This document shows positions 53,043-62,509 of a DNA stretch of 64,000 nt, piece after piece. Source of the stretch: Rhizobiales bacterium TMED25. Lineage in GTDB: Bacteria > Pseudomonadota > Alphaproteobacteria > Rhizobiales > TMED25. Below the pieces are notes generated by a model. The model was not told the origin of the DNA. It searched no databases and saw nothing but the letters and a program-made list of their open reading frames with translations. Numbering within the stretch: position 1 is the first letter of the stretch; each line of letters begins with the position of its first letter. A program made the position numbers and the translations under genes. The stretch is taken from the NCBI GenBank assembly GCA_002168075.1, contig NHCE01000010.1, positions 62,001-126,000 of the forward strand, read 5' to 3'.

Positions 53043-54995
53043 ATGATTAGTTTATTTGGTAATTTGTTGTTATATTCGGCAGTAATTGTTGCAATTGCGA
53101 CTGTAATTTATTCAAAACTTTTTAATATTGAACTTAATAAGAGATATAGATATTCAAGTTTTTTTACAGTTGCGCAATTTTTATTTATTTTTTTTTCTTA
53201 TCTACTTCTAACTTATGCTTACGTTATATCGGATTTTTCTATTTTCAACGTATGGCAAAACTCAGAGTTAAATAAACCACTTATATATAAAATCACGGGA
53301 GTCTGGGGGAATCATGAAGGATCAATACTTTTGTGGGTTTTGATTTTGTCTTTTTATAGCTTTCTAGTTGTCATTATTGATAGAATAATTCCAAAAAACT
53401 ATATCTTAAACATTCTCTTTATCCAGTCATTGATAACTTTAGCTTTTTTATTATTTATAATATTTACGTCTAATCCTTTCATATTACAGTATCCAGTTCC
53501 ATCCGATGGGGTAGGGCTAAATTCATTATTACAGGATCCAGGTCTGATCATACACCCGCCACTATTATATATTGGCTATGTGGGTTTTTCAGTTGTATTC
53601 TCCTATTCGATTGCAGCTATGTTGGATAAAGATACGAACAGTATATGGGCATTATGGATAAGAAAGTGGGTCTATATAGCTTGGTGTTCTCTAACTTTGG
53701 GTATTACTATTGGTTCCTGGTGGGCTTATTATGAGCTTGGATGGGGTGGCTGGTGGTTTTGGGACCCAGTTGAGAATGCGTCTTTATTACCTTGGATTAC
53801 TGGCACAGCCTTAATGCACTCACTTTCTATATATCGATCAAGTGGTCAGCATAGAGATTGGACTCTATTATTATCCATATTAACATTCTCATTCAGTCTT
53901 ATGGGAACTTTTCTTGTTAGGTCAGGAATATTAACCTCTGTGCATTCTTTCGCCTCTGATCCTCAGAGAGGTTTATGGATTTTAGTAATTATGTCTTTTT
54001 TTGTAATTATGTCGTTTACTATTTTTATACTTAATTTAACTGAAAATAATGAAAAGACTAACTTTTATATATTCAAAAGGGGCACATTTATATTATTCAA
54101 TAATTATTTATTGATGTTATCTTGTTTTATTGTTCTTTTTGGAACGCTATATCCTCTTATATTAGAGAGTATAACAAGTGAAGTAATAACTGTAGGTCCA
54201 CAGTATTTTAATACTGTATTTATTCCCGTAACCATATTACTAGCAATTTTAATGCCACTTGGGCCAAACTTACCTTGGAGCGGCAAAGTGAGCACGCAGA
54301 CAATTAATAGAATATGTATGTCACTCATTATCACAATCTCATTAATTATCATTCTACAAATAATTGTTGAAGGTAAAACATTCAATTTGAATTTATTGAT
54401 AATTGGTCTAGGTGCATGGATTATTATTAACTCGATAGTTGATTTACTTCCAAATAATAATCACTCAGCAGATAAAAATATTTCAGACATAATAATGTTT
54501 AATATCAAGAATATCAATATACGAAGGGCAGGTGTAAGAATTGCTCATGCGGGTTTTGGTTTATTAATAGTTGGTATTGTTACGGCATCAAGTTATTCTG
54601 AGCAAAAAGATCTTAAAATCTTAAATGGAGGCATAGTAGATATAAATAAATATGTACTTCAATATGAAGGGCTTGAAACTGATATTGGACAGAATTACGA
54701 TGATCTTGTTTTGAATTTTAAAATACAATTACATAATAAAACCCTCGGAGAGGTTCTGCCAAAAAAAAGATTTTTTAGAAATAGTGGAGATATTACTACA
54801 GAGGCTGGTATTTTTAGACACAACATGAGTCATATCTTTATAACAGTCGGGGAAGTGCAGGAAAGTCATATTTATGCAACAATTTCATATAAACCCTTAG
54901 TTAGGTTTATCTGGCTTGGTAGTTTTTTTATGGTTGCGGGCTTACTTACCTCACTTTTAATTAGAATATATTTTACAAAAAGGGCACATGATTAA
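53043..54995 (+). CDS. ccmF: Haem lyase CcmF
   Basis: Large membrane haem lyase of system I cytochrome c biogenesis; it attaches haem from CcmE to apocytochrome. The 650-residue protein has many hydrophobic helices, and the WWD domain is clear in ELGWGGWWFWDPVENASLLPW. The VWGNHEGSILLW block and paired histidines (IIHPPLLYIGYVGF and others) are also present. The end overlaps ccmH by 8 bases. In many operons ccmG lies between ccmF and ccmH; here it does not. Confidence 0.95.
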   Translation: MISLFGNLLLYSAVIVAIATVIYSKLFNIELNKRYRYSSFFTVAQFLFIFFSYLLLTYAYVISDFSIFNVWQNSELNKPLIYKITGVWGNHEGSILLWVLILSFYSFLVVIIDRIIPKNYILNILFIQSLITLAFLLFIIFTSNPFILQYPVPSDGVGLNSLLQDPGLIIHPPLLYIGYVGFSVVFSYSIAAMLDKDTNSIWALWIRKWVYIAWCSLTLGITIGSWWAYYELGWGGWWFWDPVENASLLPWITGTALMHSLSIYRSSGQHRDWTLLLSILTFSFSLMGTFLVRSGILTSVHSFASDPQRGLWILVIMSFFVIMSFTIFILNLTENNEKTNFYIFKRGTFILFNNYLLMLSCFIVLFGTLYPLILESITSEVITVGPQYFNTVFIPVTILLAILMPLGPNLPWSGKVSTQTINRICMSLIITISLIIILQIIVEGKTFNLNLLIIGLGAWIIINSIVDLLPNNNHSADKNISDIIMFNIKNINIRRAGVRIAHAGFGLLIVGIVTASSYSEQKDLKILNGGIVDINKYVLQYEGLETDIGQNYDDLVLNFKIQLHNKTLGEVLPKKRFFRNSGDITTEAGIFRHNMSHIFITVGEVQESHIYATISYKPLVRFIWLGSFFMVAGLLTSLLIRIYFTKRAHD

Positions 54996-55377
54996 CAAAG
55001 GATATAGAACATCAAAGCTTGTATTAATTTATCTTATGTCTATGACATTTGTAAATGCAAATGACTTGTATAAAGAAAACCTATCCGATGATATTATTGA
55101 AATAAGCAAAGAATTGAAATGCCTTGTTTGTGATGGCCAAAATATATTTGAGTCAAATTCAAATTTTTCAAAAGATATTAAGATGTACATAAAAAAAGAG
55201 CTTAATGATGGCAAGAAAAAAGAAGAAATAATTTTAGATATACACTCAAAATATGGTGATAGTATTTTGATGAAACCGCCAGTTCAATTGAATACCTATT
55301 TACTTTGGTTCTTGCCTTCACTAATGCTATTGTTTGGGATTTTATACTTAATTCGAAAAAGAACTATAAATAATTAA
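54988..55377 (+). CDS. ccmH: CcmH-type apocytochrome thiol reductase
   Basis: Membrane-anchored periplasmic thiol protein that keeps the CxxCH of apocytochrome c reduced for haem attachment. The N-terminus is a signal-like segment (residues ~8-24), the redox motif is LKCLVCDGQ near residues 46-54, and a C-terminal helix (about 103-122) anchors it. The 129-residue length is that of the short CcmH without a CcmI domain. It overlaps ccmF by 8 bases and ends 5 bases from the histidine kinase gene, tail to tail. Confidence 0.92.
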   Translation: MINKGYRTSKLVLIYLMSMTFVNANDLYKENLSDDIIEISKELKCLVCDGQNIFESNSNFSKDIKMYIKKELNDGKKKEEIILDIHSKYGDSILMKPPVQLNTYLLWFLPSLMLLFGILYLIRKRTINN

Positions 55378-55382
55378 AAATA

Positions 55383-57233
55383 TCAGGCTAATTTTCTTGG
55401 TATATAACCAGTATTTTCTGAAATTAGTGGAAGAGATATTGCAACAGTAGTTCCTTTGCCTATATTACTATTAATATTAATTGTTCCATCATGTGTGTCT
55501 AATAAAGTTTTTGTAATTGGTAATCCCAATCCTGAGCCTTCTTGGTTAACTATTGCAAGCTTCCTAGACTTATTAAATGGCCTGAATATAGAAGCAAGTT
55601 TATCTTTTGTTATTCCATGGCCGTTGTCAATTATCTCAAGTTTTAACCAACCATTACCAGTGGAACTTTGAATATTTATACAACCCGAAACTTTATTATA
55701 TTTTATAGAATTGGACATAATATTTGTTATTACTTGTTTAAGAGCCACACGATTGCAATAAAGTGATCCTTGAAAATCAAAATTATTAATTACCTTGATA
55801 TTCTTTTTTATCAAATCATTATGAAACCCATCTAATACCTCATCGATAATGTTTATTATTTTTTGATTACTTTTATTTATTTTTACATCTTCCTTTTCTA
55901 AGTGAGACATCTCTTGGATATTACTAATTATTTCAAGCAGCTCTCCCCCACTACTGTGAATATAATCTGCATATTCATGAATTTTTTCAGAGTCGTTATA
56001 TTTTTTATTTTTAAGTAACTCTGCAAAACCAATTATTGCATTCAAAGGAGTCCTTAATTCATGACTCATATTTAATAGGAATTTTGATTTGTCATTTTCT
56101 AGTTCTTCAAAATTATTCTTTTCAGAATTATACTTCTCAGCAAGTTCAATGAGTTGCTTTGATTGAATATCTTGCTTTCTTCTGAGGTTATCAAGTTCTT
56201 CAACTTTATTGATAAGATCATTTTCATTTTTTAGTAACTTATTTTCATTAATTTTTTGATCAGAAATATCGAATGCTACGCTCGCATTATAGCCAGATGC
56301 AGTTATAATATTTGTAGCTAATAGCCACCTCTTATCTCTCAATTGGATTTCTTTTATTTCTTTTATATTTTTACTTCTATTTTGGTGAACACTTGTTATA
56401 TTTTGCTCAAAAATTGCTTTAGTTGATAGATTGAAAATTTCAGATTTTGCTGATCCAAATTTTGTTATACTTGGCGCCAGAGAATAAAACTCCCTAAATT
56501 TATTGTTACACATTTCCAATTTATCTCTACTATTCCAGAGCGCAAATGATATTGGTAATGAATTTATTACTTCTGCAAGTGTAGCTTGAGTTTTGTCGTA
56601 GTTGATTTCTTGATTTTTATCAATTGTGATATCAATCATCAGTCCAAATAAGAAAACCTTATCTCTTGTTTCTGAAATAACTTCACCTTTAAGATTATAC
56701 CATTTGTTACTCAAATTCGTTTGATACTTAAAATCTATATCTACAAGAGATTTATTTTTAGCAATGATATCGTTTGCAATTTGATAGAAACTATTTTCGG
56801 TATAAGAAACTTTTTTTACGAACTCCTCAAATTTGATAGCATTATTAATAGGCGGGTTATCAACTGAGAATTTATTTTTCGAAATATAAATATTTTTATT
56901 TTTAATATCCCATGCAAAAAATATAGATTGTTTTTTATTTGATAGAAGATTGAGATAATTTTCTAAAATAGAAACTTCTTTTTGTAGTCTATATTTTATC
57001 CTATTATTATAATTTTTAGAAAGATATAAAAAGGAAATGAGTACAAGGTTAGATATTATCAGGCCAATGTATAGATTATCTGTCCCAATTTTTGGAATAG
57101 ACAAACTAGTACCTATGTAACTGAACATGAAAAAACATGTTAAAATTAAATATGATGTTAATCCAACAGAAAAGCAAACATCTCTCAGTTTACTCTGTGT
57201 ATTAACAGCTGGTCGGTTTTCTCCCAACTGCAT
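55383..57233 (-). CDS. Membrane-bound PAS-domain sensor histidine kinase
   Basis: A 616-residue kinase with two membrane helices (about 25-45 and 53-71), two PAS-like regions (about 100-205 and 215-325), a coiled coil (about 328-380), the dimerisation/phosphoacceptor helix with His391 in MSHELRTPLNAIIGFAELL, and an ATPase domain with DNGHGI and GSGLGLPITK. The design resembles the alphaproteobacterial PleC/DivJ-type kinases; no response regulator is adjacent. The start is fixed by a strong AGGAGG 5 bases before the ATG at 57231-57233, much stronger than most in this window. Upstream lie three GANTC sites. Confidence 0.9.
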   Translation of the reverse strand: MQLGENRPAVNTQSKLRDVCFSVGLTSYLILTCFFMFSYIGTSLSIPKIGTDNLYIGLIISNLVLISFLYLSKNYNNRIKYRLQKEVSILENYLNLLSNKKQSIFFAWDIKNKNIYISKNKFSVDNPPINNAIKFEEFVKKVSYTENSFYQIANDIIAKNKSLVDIDFKYQTNLSNKWYNLKGEVISETRDKVFLFGLMIDITIDKNQEINYDKTQATLAEVINSLPISFALWNSRDKLEMCNNKFREFYSLAPSITKFGSAKSEIFNLSTKAIFEQNITSVHQNRSKNIKEIKEIQLRDKRWLLATNIITASGYNASVAFDISDQKINENKLLKNENDLINKVEELDNLRRKQDIQSKQLIELAEKYNSEKNNFEELENDKSKFLLNMSHELRTPLNAIIGFAELLKNKKYNDSEKIHEYADYIHSSGGELLEIISNIQEMSHLEKEDVKINKSNQKIINIIDEVLDGFHNDLIKKNIKVINNFDFQGSLYCNRVALKQVITNIMSNSIKYNKVSGCINIQSSTGNGWLKLEIIDNGHGITKDKLASIFRPFNKSRKLAIVNQEGSGLGLPITKTLLDTHDGTININSNIGKGTTVAISLPLISENTGYIPRKLA

Positions 57234-57247
57234 TTCCTCCTCCTAGT

Positions 57248-57286
57248 GATTCGGTTCCGCATTTTCGAATCATTTACTATTGATTC
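57248..57286. promoter_or_regulatory. Cluster of three GANTC sites (possible CcrM-methylated promoter)
   Basis: GATTC at 57248-57252, GAATC at 57267-57271 and GATTC at 57282-57286 lie within 39 bases, just upstream of the histidine kinase. The last two sit in an inverted repeat (CGAATCA / TGATTCG). GANTC is the target of the cell-cycle methyltransferase CcrM in alphaproteobacteria. Chance would give about one site per several hundred bases in DNA of this composition. Confidence 0.45.
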
Positions 57287-57393
57287 GTAAAATCGCCCAA
57301 AAGTAAAGAAAAAAATGTATTAATTTTTTATTCTTTTCTGAATATAATTAAAATTAATTACATAAGCCATTGTTTCATATGTAAAAAAAAAAA

Positions 57394-57408
57394 TTAAGAG
57401 AAAATTAA
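57394..57408. promoter_or_regulatory. Possible CtrA binding site (TTAA-N7-TTAA)
   Basis: TTAA at 57394-57397 and TTAA at 57405-57408 with seven bases between match the full CtrA consensus. It lies 85 bases before the hemerythrin-like gene. In such AT-rich DNA this pattern arises by chance every few kilobases, so it is weak on its own; its value comes from lying in the same intergenic region as the GANTC cluster. Confidence 0.3.
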
Positions 57409-57492
57409 TCTTTTTTTAAAGATCTGTTGTATATTTACAGATAAATTACATATATTTTATTCAAATATATAGTATTTCAGGTTTGATAAGTT

Positions 57493-58086
57493 ATGAAAAT
57501 AAAAAAATATGATCAATTAGGTAAACGTGATGGTCTACCGAAGGATCTTCAGAAATTATTAGAAAAATATCCCAGGGATTCCTGGGGTGAAGATGTTCTC
57601 AATGGTAATTGGGTCGCTTTTTGGTTAGGGAGGCATTCTTTGTTTCGAAAAATTAGCACTTCTATCCATGATATAATTGAGCGTAAATTAGATAGTAAAT
57701 TATCAACGGAGAGTTTTCTTCGTCAATATTCTCAACTTATGAGTTTAATGTTAAAAAATTTAGACTCACATCATGCCGTTGAAGATAATTATATTTTCCC
57801 TAAATTTTATAATAAGAGCAAGCAGTTCATTTATGGCCTAGATTTATTAGAAAATGATCATCTTTTAATTCATCATTCAATAGATAATGTTGTCCATGCT
57901 GGGAATAAACTGCTTAGCTTGGGATTGACAAGTGAGAATGGCAATCTAATAGATAATTTGGGCAAATATAAGGTTATTAATGATAAGTTTGATACACTAT
58001 TAAAAAGTCATTTAAACGATGAAGAAGATTTGCTTATACCCCTTGTTAATATGTATGGTGAAGAATATTTTGGTCTTGGTCACTGA
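57493..58086 (+). CDS. Hemerythrin-like (HHE) domain protein
   Basis: A 197-residue helical protein with the HHE cation-binding pattern: an early His in GRHSLFRKISTSIHD, then SHHAVEDNYIFP (HxxxE), NDHLLIHHSID, and SHLNDEEDLLIP (HxxxD/E). Such a site binds a di-iron centre that senses or carries oxygen, or responds to nitric oxide. There is no membrane segment. The N-terminal segment (PRDSWGEDVLNGNWVAFWLGRH) is an extension I recognise from other hemerythrin-like proteins. dusA follows after 2 bases. Function in this cell is not known. Confidence 0.82.
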   Translation: MKIKKYDQLGKRDGLPKDLQKLLEKYPRDSWGEDVLNGNWVAFWLGRHSLFRKISTSIHDIIERKLDSKLSTESFLRQYSQLMSLMLKNLDSHHAVEDNYIFPKFYNKSKQFIYGLDLLENDHLLIHHSIDNVVHAGNKLLSLGLTSENGNLIDNLGKYKVINDKFDTLLKSHLNDEEDLLIPLVNMYGEEYFGLGH

Positions 58087-58088
58087 TA

Positions 58089-59072
58089 ATGAAAAGATAT
58101 GATCATAAATTATGTATTGCTCCTATGATGGATTATACAGATACTCATTTTCGCTATTTTCTAAGATTATTATCACAAGATATATTCCTTTATACTGAGA
58201 TGATCTCTGCTGATGCTCTAATTCATGGTCATCGTAATATGTTATTGAAATTTGATAGCTCTGAGCACCCAATTGGACTTCAGATAGGAGGTTCTTCAAT
58301 ACAAAAGATGGCAGATGCAGCAGCTATAGGTCAAGATTATGGTTATGATGAAATAAATTTGAATATTGGATGCCCATCACCTCGTGTGCAGAAAGGAAAC
58401 TTTGGTGCTTCTCTGATGGCAGATAGTCAGTTAGTGTCTAAAATAATCTCAAATATTAAAACTAAAATTCAAATACCCGTGACAGTTAAATGTAGACTGG
58501 GTATCGATGATCAGGATATTGAAAAAGATCTAAAGACTTTTATCAAATCTTGTATAGATGCAGGTGCTGATCTTTTAATAATTCACGCAAGGAAGGCATG
58601 GCTGAATGGAATAAGTGCAAAAGATAACAGAGTATTGCCTGAGATTAATTACCAAGCGGTTTATGATATAAAAAATTATGCAAAAGAAACAGAAATCATA
58701 ATTAATGGTGAGATTAATTCATACAGTGATATTAAAAATCATCTAAAATACGTGGATGGTGTCATGTTAGGAAGAAAAATTATCATAAATCCACTTTTTT
58801 TACTAGATGCAGATACAAATATTTTTGGTAATAAGAAACAATCTATCAAACTTGAGGATATCATTGAAATATATAGCCAATATGCTGATGAACAGATAAA
58901 GAATGGTGTCTCAAAAACTAGAATAATAAAACCATTGATGAGTATATTTAATAATAAACCTCATGCTAAGTCTTGGAGAAGGGGACTTGATAATTATCGA
59001 AATAACGAGTTATCTCCAGTTAATGGTTTGAGGTCAGTCCACGAGGATTTTCTTCAGGGCGTTTATATTTAG
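58089..59072 (+). CDS. dusA: tRNA-dihydrouridine(20/20a) synthase DusA
   Basis: FMN enzyme reducing uridines 20/20a in the tRNA D-loop. The 327-residue protein has the DusA start KLCIAPMMDYTDTHFRYF, the active-site Cys95 in NIGCPSPRVQKGNFGASLM, and HARKAWLNG with INGEINS, all typical of DusA rather than DusB or DusC. Length is normal. It starts 2 bases after the hemerythrin-like gene and meets the phosphohexomutase gene tail to tail, 9 bases apart. Confidence 0.95.
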   Translation: MKRYDHKLCIAPMMDYTDTHFRYFLRLLSQDIFLYTEMISADALIHGHRNMLLKFDSSEHPIGLQIGGSSIQKMADAAAIGQDYGYDEINLNIGCPSPRVQKGNFGASLMADSQLVSKIISNIKTKIQIPVTVKCRLGIDDQDIEKDLKTFIKSCIDAGADLLIIHARKAWLNGISAKDNRVLPEINYQAVYDIKNYAKETEIIINGEINSYSDIKNHLKYVDGVMLGRKIIINPLFLLDADTNIFGNKKQSIKLEDIIEIYSQYADEQIKNGVSKTRIIKPLMSIFNNKPHAKSWRRGLDNYRNNELSPVNGLRSVHEDFLQGVYI

Positions 59073-59081
59073 ATATCAATA

Positions 59082-60596
59082 TTATTTTTTATTGTTATTT
59101 GAAATTTTTCCAATTTCAGGCTGATTTGAAAGCCAATCAAGAATAAAATTTTTTATATTATGCATTAGTTTAGATGATTTAAAACTCTCAACTACAATTA
59201 CAATTTCGGGCTTATTTGAGGAAGCTCTTATCAATCCCCAAGTCATATCATCTAATTCAAATCTAACACCATTTATTATGATTAACTCTCTAATTTTCAT
59301 ACCAGAAATTTTTTGATTATTCTTTTTAATTTCATCCAAATAAATTTTCATGCGATTAACGACGGCATATTTTACTTTATCATGACAGTAAGCATTTATA
59401 GTTGGGGTAACCCAAGTTTTTTTTAATTCATTCTTGATACTAGAAAGGCTACATTTTTTATTCTCTTCTAGTAACTTTAAAATAAAGTATGAAGATAGTA
59501 TTCCATCGTCATAGATACTTCCCAATGGTTCATTAAAAAAATAATGACCACTTTTTTCAAATCCGGCTATTGTCCTGTTGTCTAAGCAATATTTTTTCAT
59601 ATAGCTGTGACCTGTTTTCCAATAGTCGATTGTTGCATCATTCTGTTTTAATATGGGGTCAATTTTAAATAAGTTCGTTGATTTTATATCAATAACAAAT
59701 TTCTTCCCCTTATATTGGTTGGATATATTTCTTGCAATTAGCAATCCAATTTTATCGGCAAATATAATGGCTCCCTCATTATCTACGACTCCGCATCTAT
59801 CGCAATCACCATCAAATGCAAGTCCTATATCTGCGTTATTCTCGAGCACAGTTTTAGACAAATCATTTAGCATACTCATATCTTCAGGATTTGGGTTATA
59901 GTTTGGAAAATTATGGTCTAGTTCACAATGCAATTCAATAATTTCTATACCTAAGTTCTTAAGTATTTTTGGCGCTACAATAGATGCAGTTCCATTACCA
60001 CAAGCAACGACGGCTCTAATTCTTCTTGTAAACTTTTTCTTTTTTTTAAAATATTCAACATATTCATCTAATATATTATTTAGTTCGATATATTGACCAT
60101 ATTCCGTGTCAGTACTTATTTTTTTGTATGTATTTTTCTTTATATCTTCAATCTCATCTGACAATAAAGTTTGTGGAAATTTATATCCAATTTTGAGACC
60201 AGTCCAACCATTTTCATTATGACTTGCCGTAACCATAACGACACCAAAACCATCATTTTGAGCCTGAGCAAAATAGGCCATCGGAGTCGTACATAGCCCT
60301 ATATCATAGACATCAATACCGCCATCGATAAAACCATTTGCAAGGGCATTTTTGATAGCGGATGAATAAGATCTAAAATCATGCCCTAGGATAATTTTAT
60401 TATATGATTTTTTAATAAAAAAATCTGAAAGCACAATTCCTAAAATTTTAAAACCAAATAAATTTATTTGATCTGGAAAAAGCCATCGCATATCATATTC
60501 GCGAAAGCCATCTACATCAATATATGGATCTGACTCATTTGGAGCTAAGTCTTTGCAAGACTTTTCTAAAACTAATGGATAATTTATTTTTTTCAT
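59082..60596 (-). CDS. Phosphomannomutase/phosphoglucomutase
   Basis: Interconverts hexose-1- and hexose-6-phosphates (mannose or glucose) for sugar-nucleotide and envelope polysaccharide synthesis. The 504-residue protein has the phosphoserine loop in VMVTASHNENGWTGLKIG, the metal loop DGDCDRCGVVD and the sugar-binding FEKSGHYFF. The N-terminal FREYDMRWLFPDQINLFG is typical of the alphaproteobacterial AlgC/ManB form. The TASHN loop carries ENG instead of the usual P-x-x-YNG. It stands alone on the minus strand, 31 bases from cobS. Confidence 0.92.
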   Translation of the reverse strand: MKKINYPLVLEKSCKDLAPNESDPYIDVDGFREYDMRWLFPDQINLFGFKILGIVLSDFFIKKSYNKIILGHDFRSYSSAIKNALANGFIDGGIDVYDIGLCTTPMAYFAQAQNDGFGVVMVTASHNENGWTGLKIGYKFPQTLLSDEIEDIKKNTYKKISTDTEYGQYIELNNILDEYVEYFKKKKKFTRRIRAVVACGNGTASIVAPKILKNLGIEIIELHCELDHNFPNYNPNPEDMSMLNDLSKTVLENNADIGLAFDGDCDRCGVVDNEGAIIFADKIGLLIARNISNQYKGKKFVIDIKSTNLFKIDPILKQNDATIDYWKTGHSYMKKYCLDNRTIAGFEKSGHYFFNEPLGSIYDDGILSSYFILKLLEENKKCSLSSIKNELKKTWVTPTINAYCHDKVKYAVVNRMKIYLDEIKKNNQKISGMKIRELIIINGVRFELDDMTWGLIRASSNKPEIVIVVESFKSSKLMHNIKNFILDWLSNQPEIGKISNNNKK

Positions 60597-60627
60597 TAAA
60601 TATATTTTATAAAATTTTTCACTAAAT

Positions 60628-61425
60628 TTATATCACAAGACAAATAAAGAAATATAGCAATATTTCTGATAGCTGTTGTGTAGCACCACAAACATCTCCA
60701 GTTTGTCCTTTTATTTTTTTCCATGAGATATATGACACTAACAAGCACGACAAAATAAGAGCAAAAAATGCAATGATAAAGACTTTAATATTAATGAATA
60801 TTACTAAAATAAACGAAGTAATCATCATGGCCATTATATAGGATAAAGATACTTTATTTTCATCTATCTGTTTTGCGTCTTTACCTAACCCAGTTTTTTT
60901 GATAGGTGGCAGGGTTGATAATATATAGATCATTGAAATCCTTGACAATATCATTACTGATATAATTATGAGTAAAACATTGATAATTGACTGTGAAGAA
61001 AATAATTCAAATATTAATACAAAGCGAGTAAGAATAGAAAAAACTATAGCTATTGCCCCATATGTGCCAATAGTACTATCATTCATAATCTCAAGTCTTC
61101 TCTTATGGGTATTTCCTCCAAATGCATCTGAGCAATCCGCAAGGCCATCCTCATGAAGACATCCTGTTATAATGCAAGATAAAATAATTATTAACAATGA
61201 ATTTAGTATTTCGCTTTGGGTAAATAGCGAGATAAGTAATACAGGTATAGATAATAAAATACCAATAATTAAACCAACTAGCGGTAAGGTATAAATTGTA
61301 TCTGCAAGTTTTTTAGGTTTTATTTTTAGAGGTATAATTGTAAAGAATATTAAGCATGATAAAAAATCTAGTATAATATCTTTGTATATTATATTTAACC
61401 CTTTAAGTTTAAAATGTTTTAACAT
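60628..61425 (-). CDS. cobS: Adenosylcobinamide-GDP ribazoletransferase
   Basis: Membrane enzyme that joins adenosylcobinamide-GDP and alpha-ribazole (phosphate) in the last step of B12 assembly. The 265-residue protein is strongly hydrophobic with several helices and contains HEDGLADCSDAFGG near residues 91-104, the family hallmark, and the C-terminal GQTGDVCGATQQLSE. Length is normal. It is divergent from cobT; the cobT frame could overlap its start, but the preferred cobT start leaves 43 bases between them. Confidence 0.93.
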   Translation of the reverse strand: MLKHFKLKGLNIIYKDIILDFLSCLIFFTIIPLKIKPKKLADTIYTLPLVGLIIGILLSIPVLLISLFTQSEILNSLLIIILSCIITGCLHEDGLADCSDAFGGNTHKRRLEIMNDSTIGTYGAIAIVFSILTRFVLIFELFSSQSIINVLLIIISVMILSRISMIYILSTLPPIKKTGLGKDAKQIDENKVSLSYIMAMMITSFILVIFINIKVFIIAFFALILSCLLVSYISWKKIKGQTGDVCGATQQLSEILLYFFICLVI

Positions 61426-61468
61426 ATATTTTTACTATTTTGTAATACCAGAATTAAGAAAAGTTATA

Positions 61469-62497
61469 GTGATTGACATTAAAGCAAATTCAGTACCTAC
61501 ATTCAATGAATTAGTTCAATTCATTAATGAGATGCCTAAAATTGATCAAGAAGCGATAGATCTTGTTCGGAAAAGAGATCAGAGTTTATTAAAACCAAAT
61601 GGATCACTTGGTGTTTTAGAAGAATTGGTCGAATGGGTTGCTGGTTGGCAGGGAAGTTATCCACCACGTGTAGATAACTTATCACTATCAATATTTATAT
61701 CGAATCATGAAACCGCAAATAATCATGCAATATCACCATTCCCAACTTCTGTTACAGAAGCGTTGGTTAAGAGTTTCCGCTCAGATCACGCTGTTGTTAA
61801 TCAGATTTGTAAAACACATAATATTGGGCTACAAGTATTTGACCTTGCTATTGAGATGCCGACGAATGATATAACGCTTGCACCTGCCATGCTCGAAAAT
61901 GATTGTATCACAACAATTTTATATGGTCGCGAGGCATTATCATCAAATCCTGATATATTATGTTTAGGAGATGCGGGTATTGGTAATACAACAATTTCCT
62001 CGGCTATCTGCTCGGCTCTATATGGTGGAGAAATTGATGAATGGGTAGGCCCTGGCACGGGAGCCAGTCAGGAAATGATTCAAAAAAAAATTGAGGTTAT
62101 TAAGAAAAGCCAAAAAATACATCCAAATAGGGATCCTTTTGAAATACTACGGTGCTTTGGTGGACGAGAATTTGCAGCAATATTAGGGGCCATATTGGCA
62201 GCAAGATTTGAAAGAGTGCCAGTTGTACTTGATGGTTTTCCTGTATGTGCAGCGGCTGCAATTCTTCATAGCATTTCTCCAAATTCAATAGATCATTGTT
62301 ATATAGGTCATAGATCTGCTGAACCCGGACATTCAAAATTATTAGCAAAAATAAATAAAATACCTCTCATAGATCTAAAAATGAGGCTTGGAGAAGGGAG
62401 TGGCGCTGCGATGGCTATACCAATAATTATGTCAGCGGTAAATATACACAATAATACATCAACATTTGAAGAGGCTAATGTTCCAAACCAAAAGTAA
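61469..62497 (+). CDS. cobT: Nicotinate-nucleotide-dimethylbenzimidazole phosphoribosyltransferase
   Basis: Makes alpha-ribazole phosphate, the lower-ligand nucleotide of cobalamin, from 5,6-dimethylbenzimidazole and nicotinate mononucleotide. Blocks include RDQSLLKPNGSLGVLEELV, CLGDAGIGNTTISSA, and the catalytic glutamate in RLGEGSGAAMAIPII. The frame is open from 61382, but that start would overlap cobS and add a 29-residue hydrophobic stretch alien to the family; the in-frame GTG at 61469-61471 behind AAGAAAAG gives a normal 342 residues. The next gene follows after 12 bases. Confidence 0.93.
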   Translation: MIDIKANSVPTFNELVQFINEMPKIDQEAIDLVRKRDQSLLKPNGSLGVLEELVEWVAGWQGSYPPRVDNLSLSIFISNHETANNHAISPFPTSVTEALVKSFRSDHAVVNQICKTHNIGLQVFDLAIEMPTNDITLAPAMLENDCITTILYGREALSSNPDILCLGDAGIGNTTISSAICSALYGGEIDEWVGPGTGASQEMIQKKIEVIKKSQKIHPNRDPFEILRCFGGREFAAILGAILAARFERVPVVLDGFPVCAAAAILHSISPNSIDHCYIGHRSAEPGHSKLLAKINKIPLIDLKMRLGEGSGAAMAIPIIMSAVNIHNNTSTFEEANVPNQK

Positions 62498-62509
62498 GTC
62501 AGTCAAAAG

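Noticed and set aside
61382-61468. Upstream extension of cobT to 61382
   Set aside because: It would overlap cobS on the other strand and add a hydrophobic stretch not found in the family; the GTG at 61469 gives a normal length.
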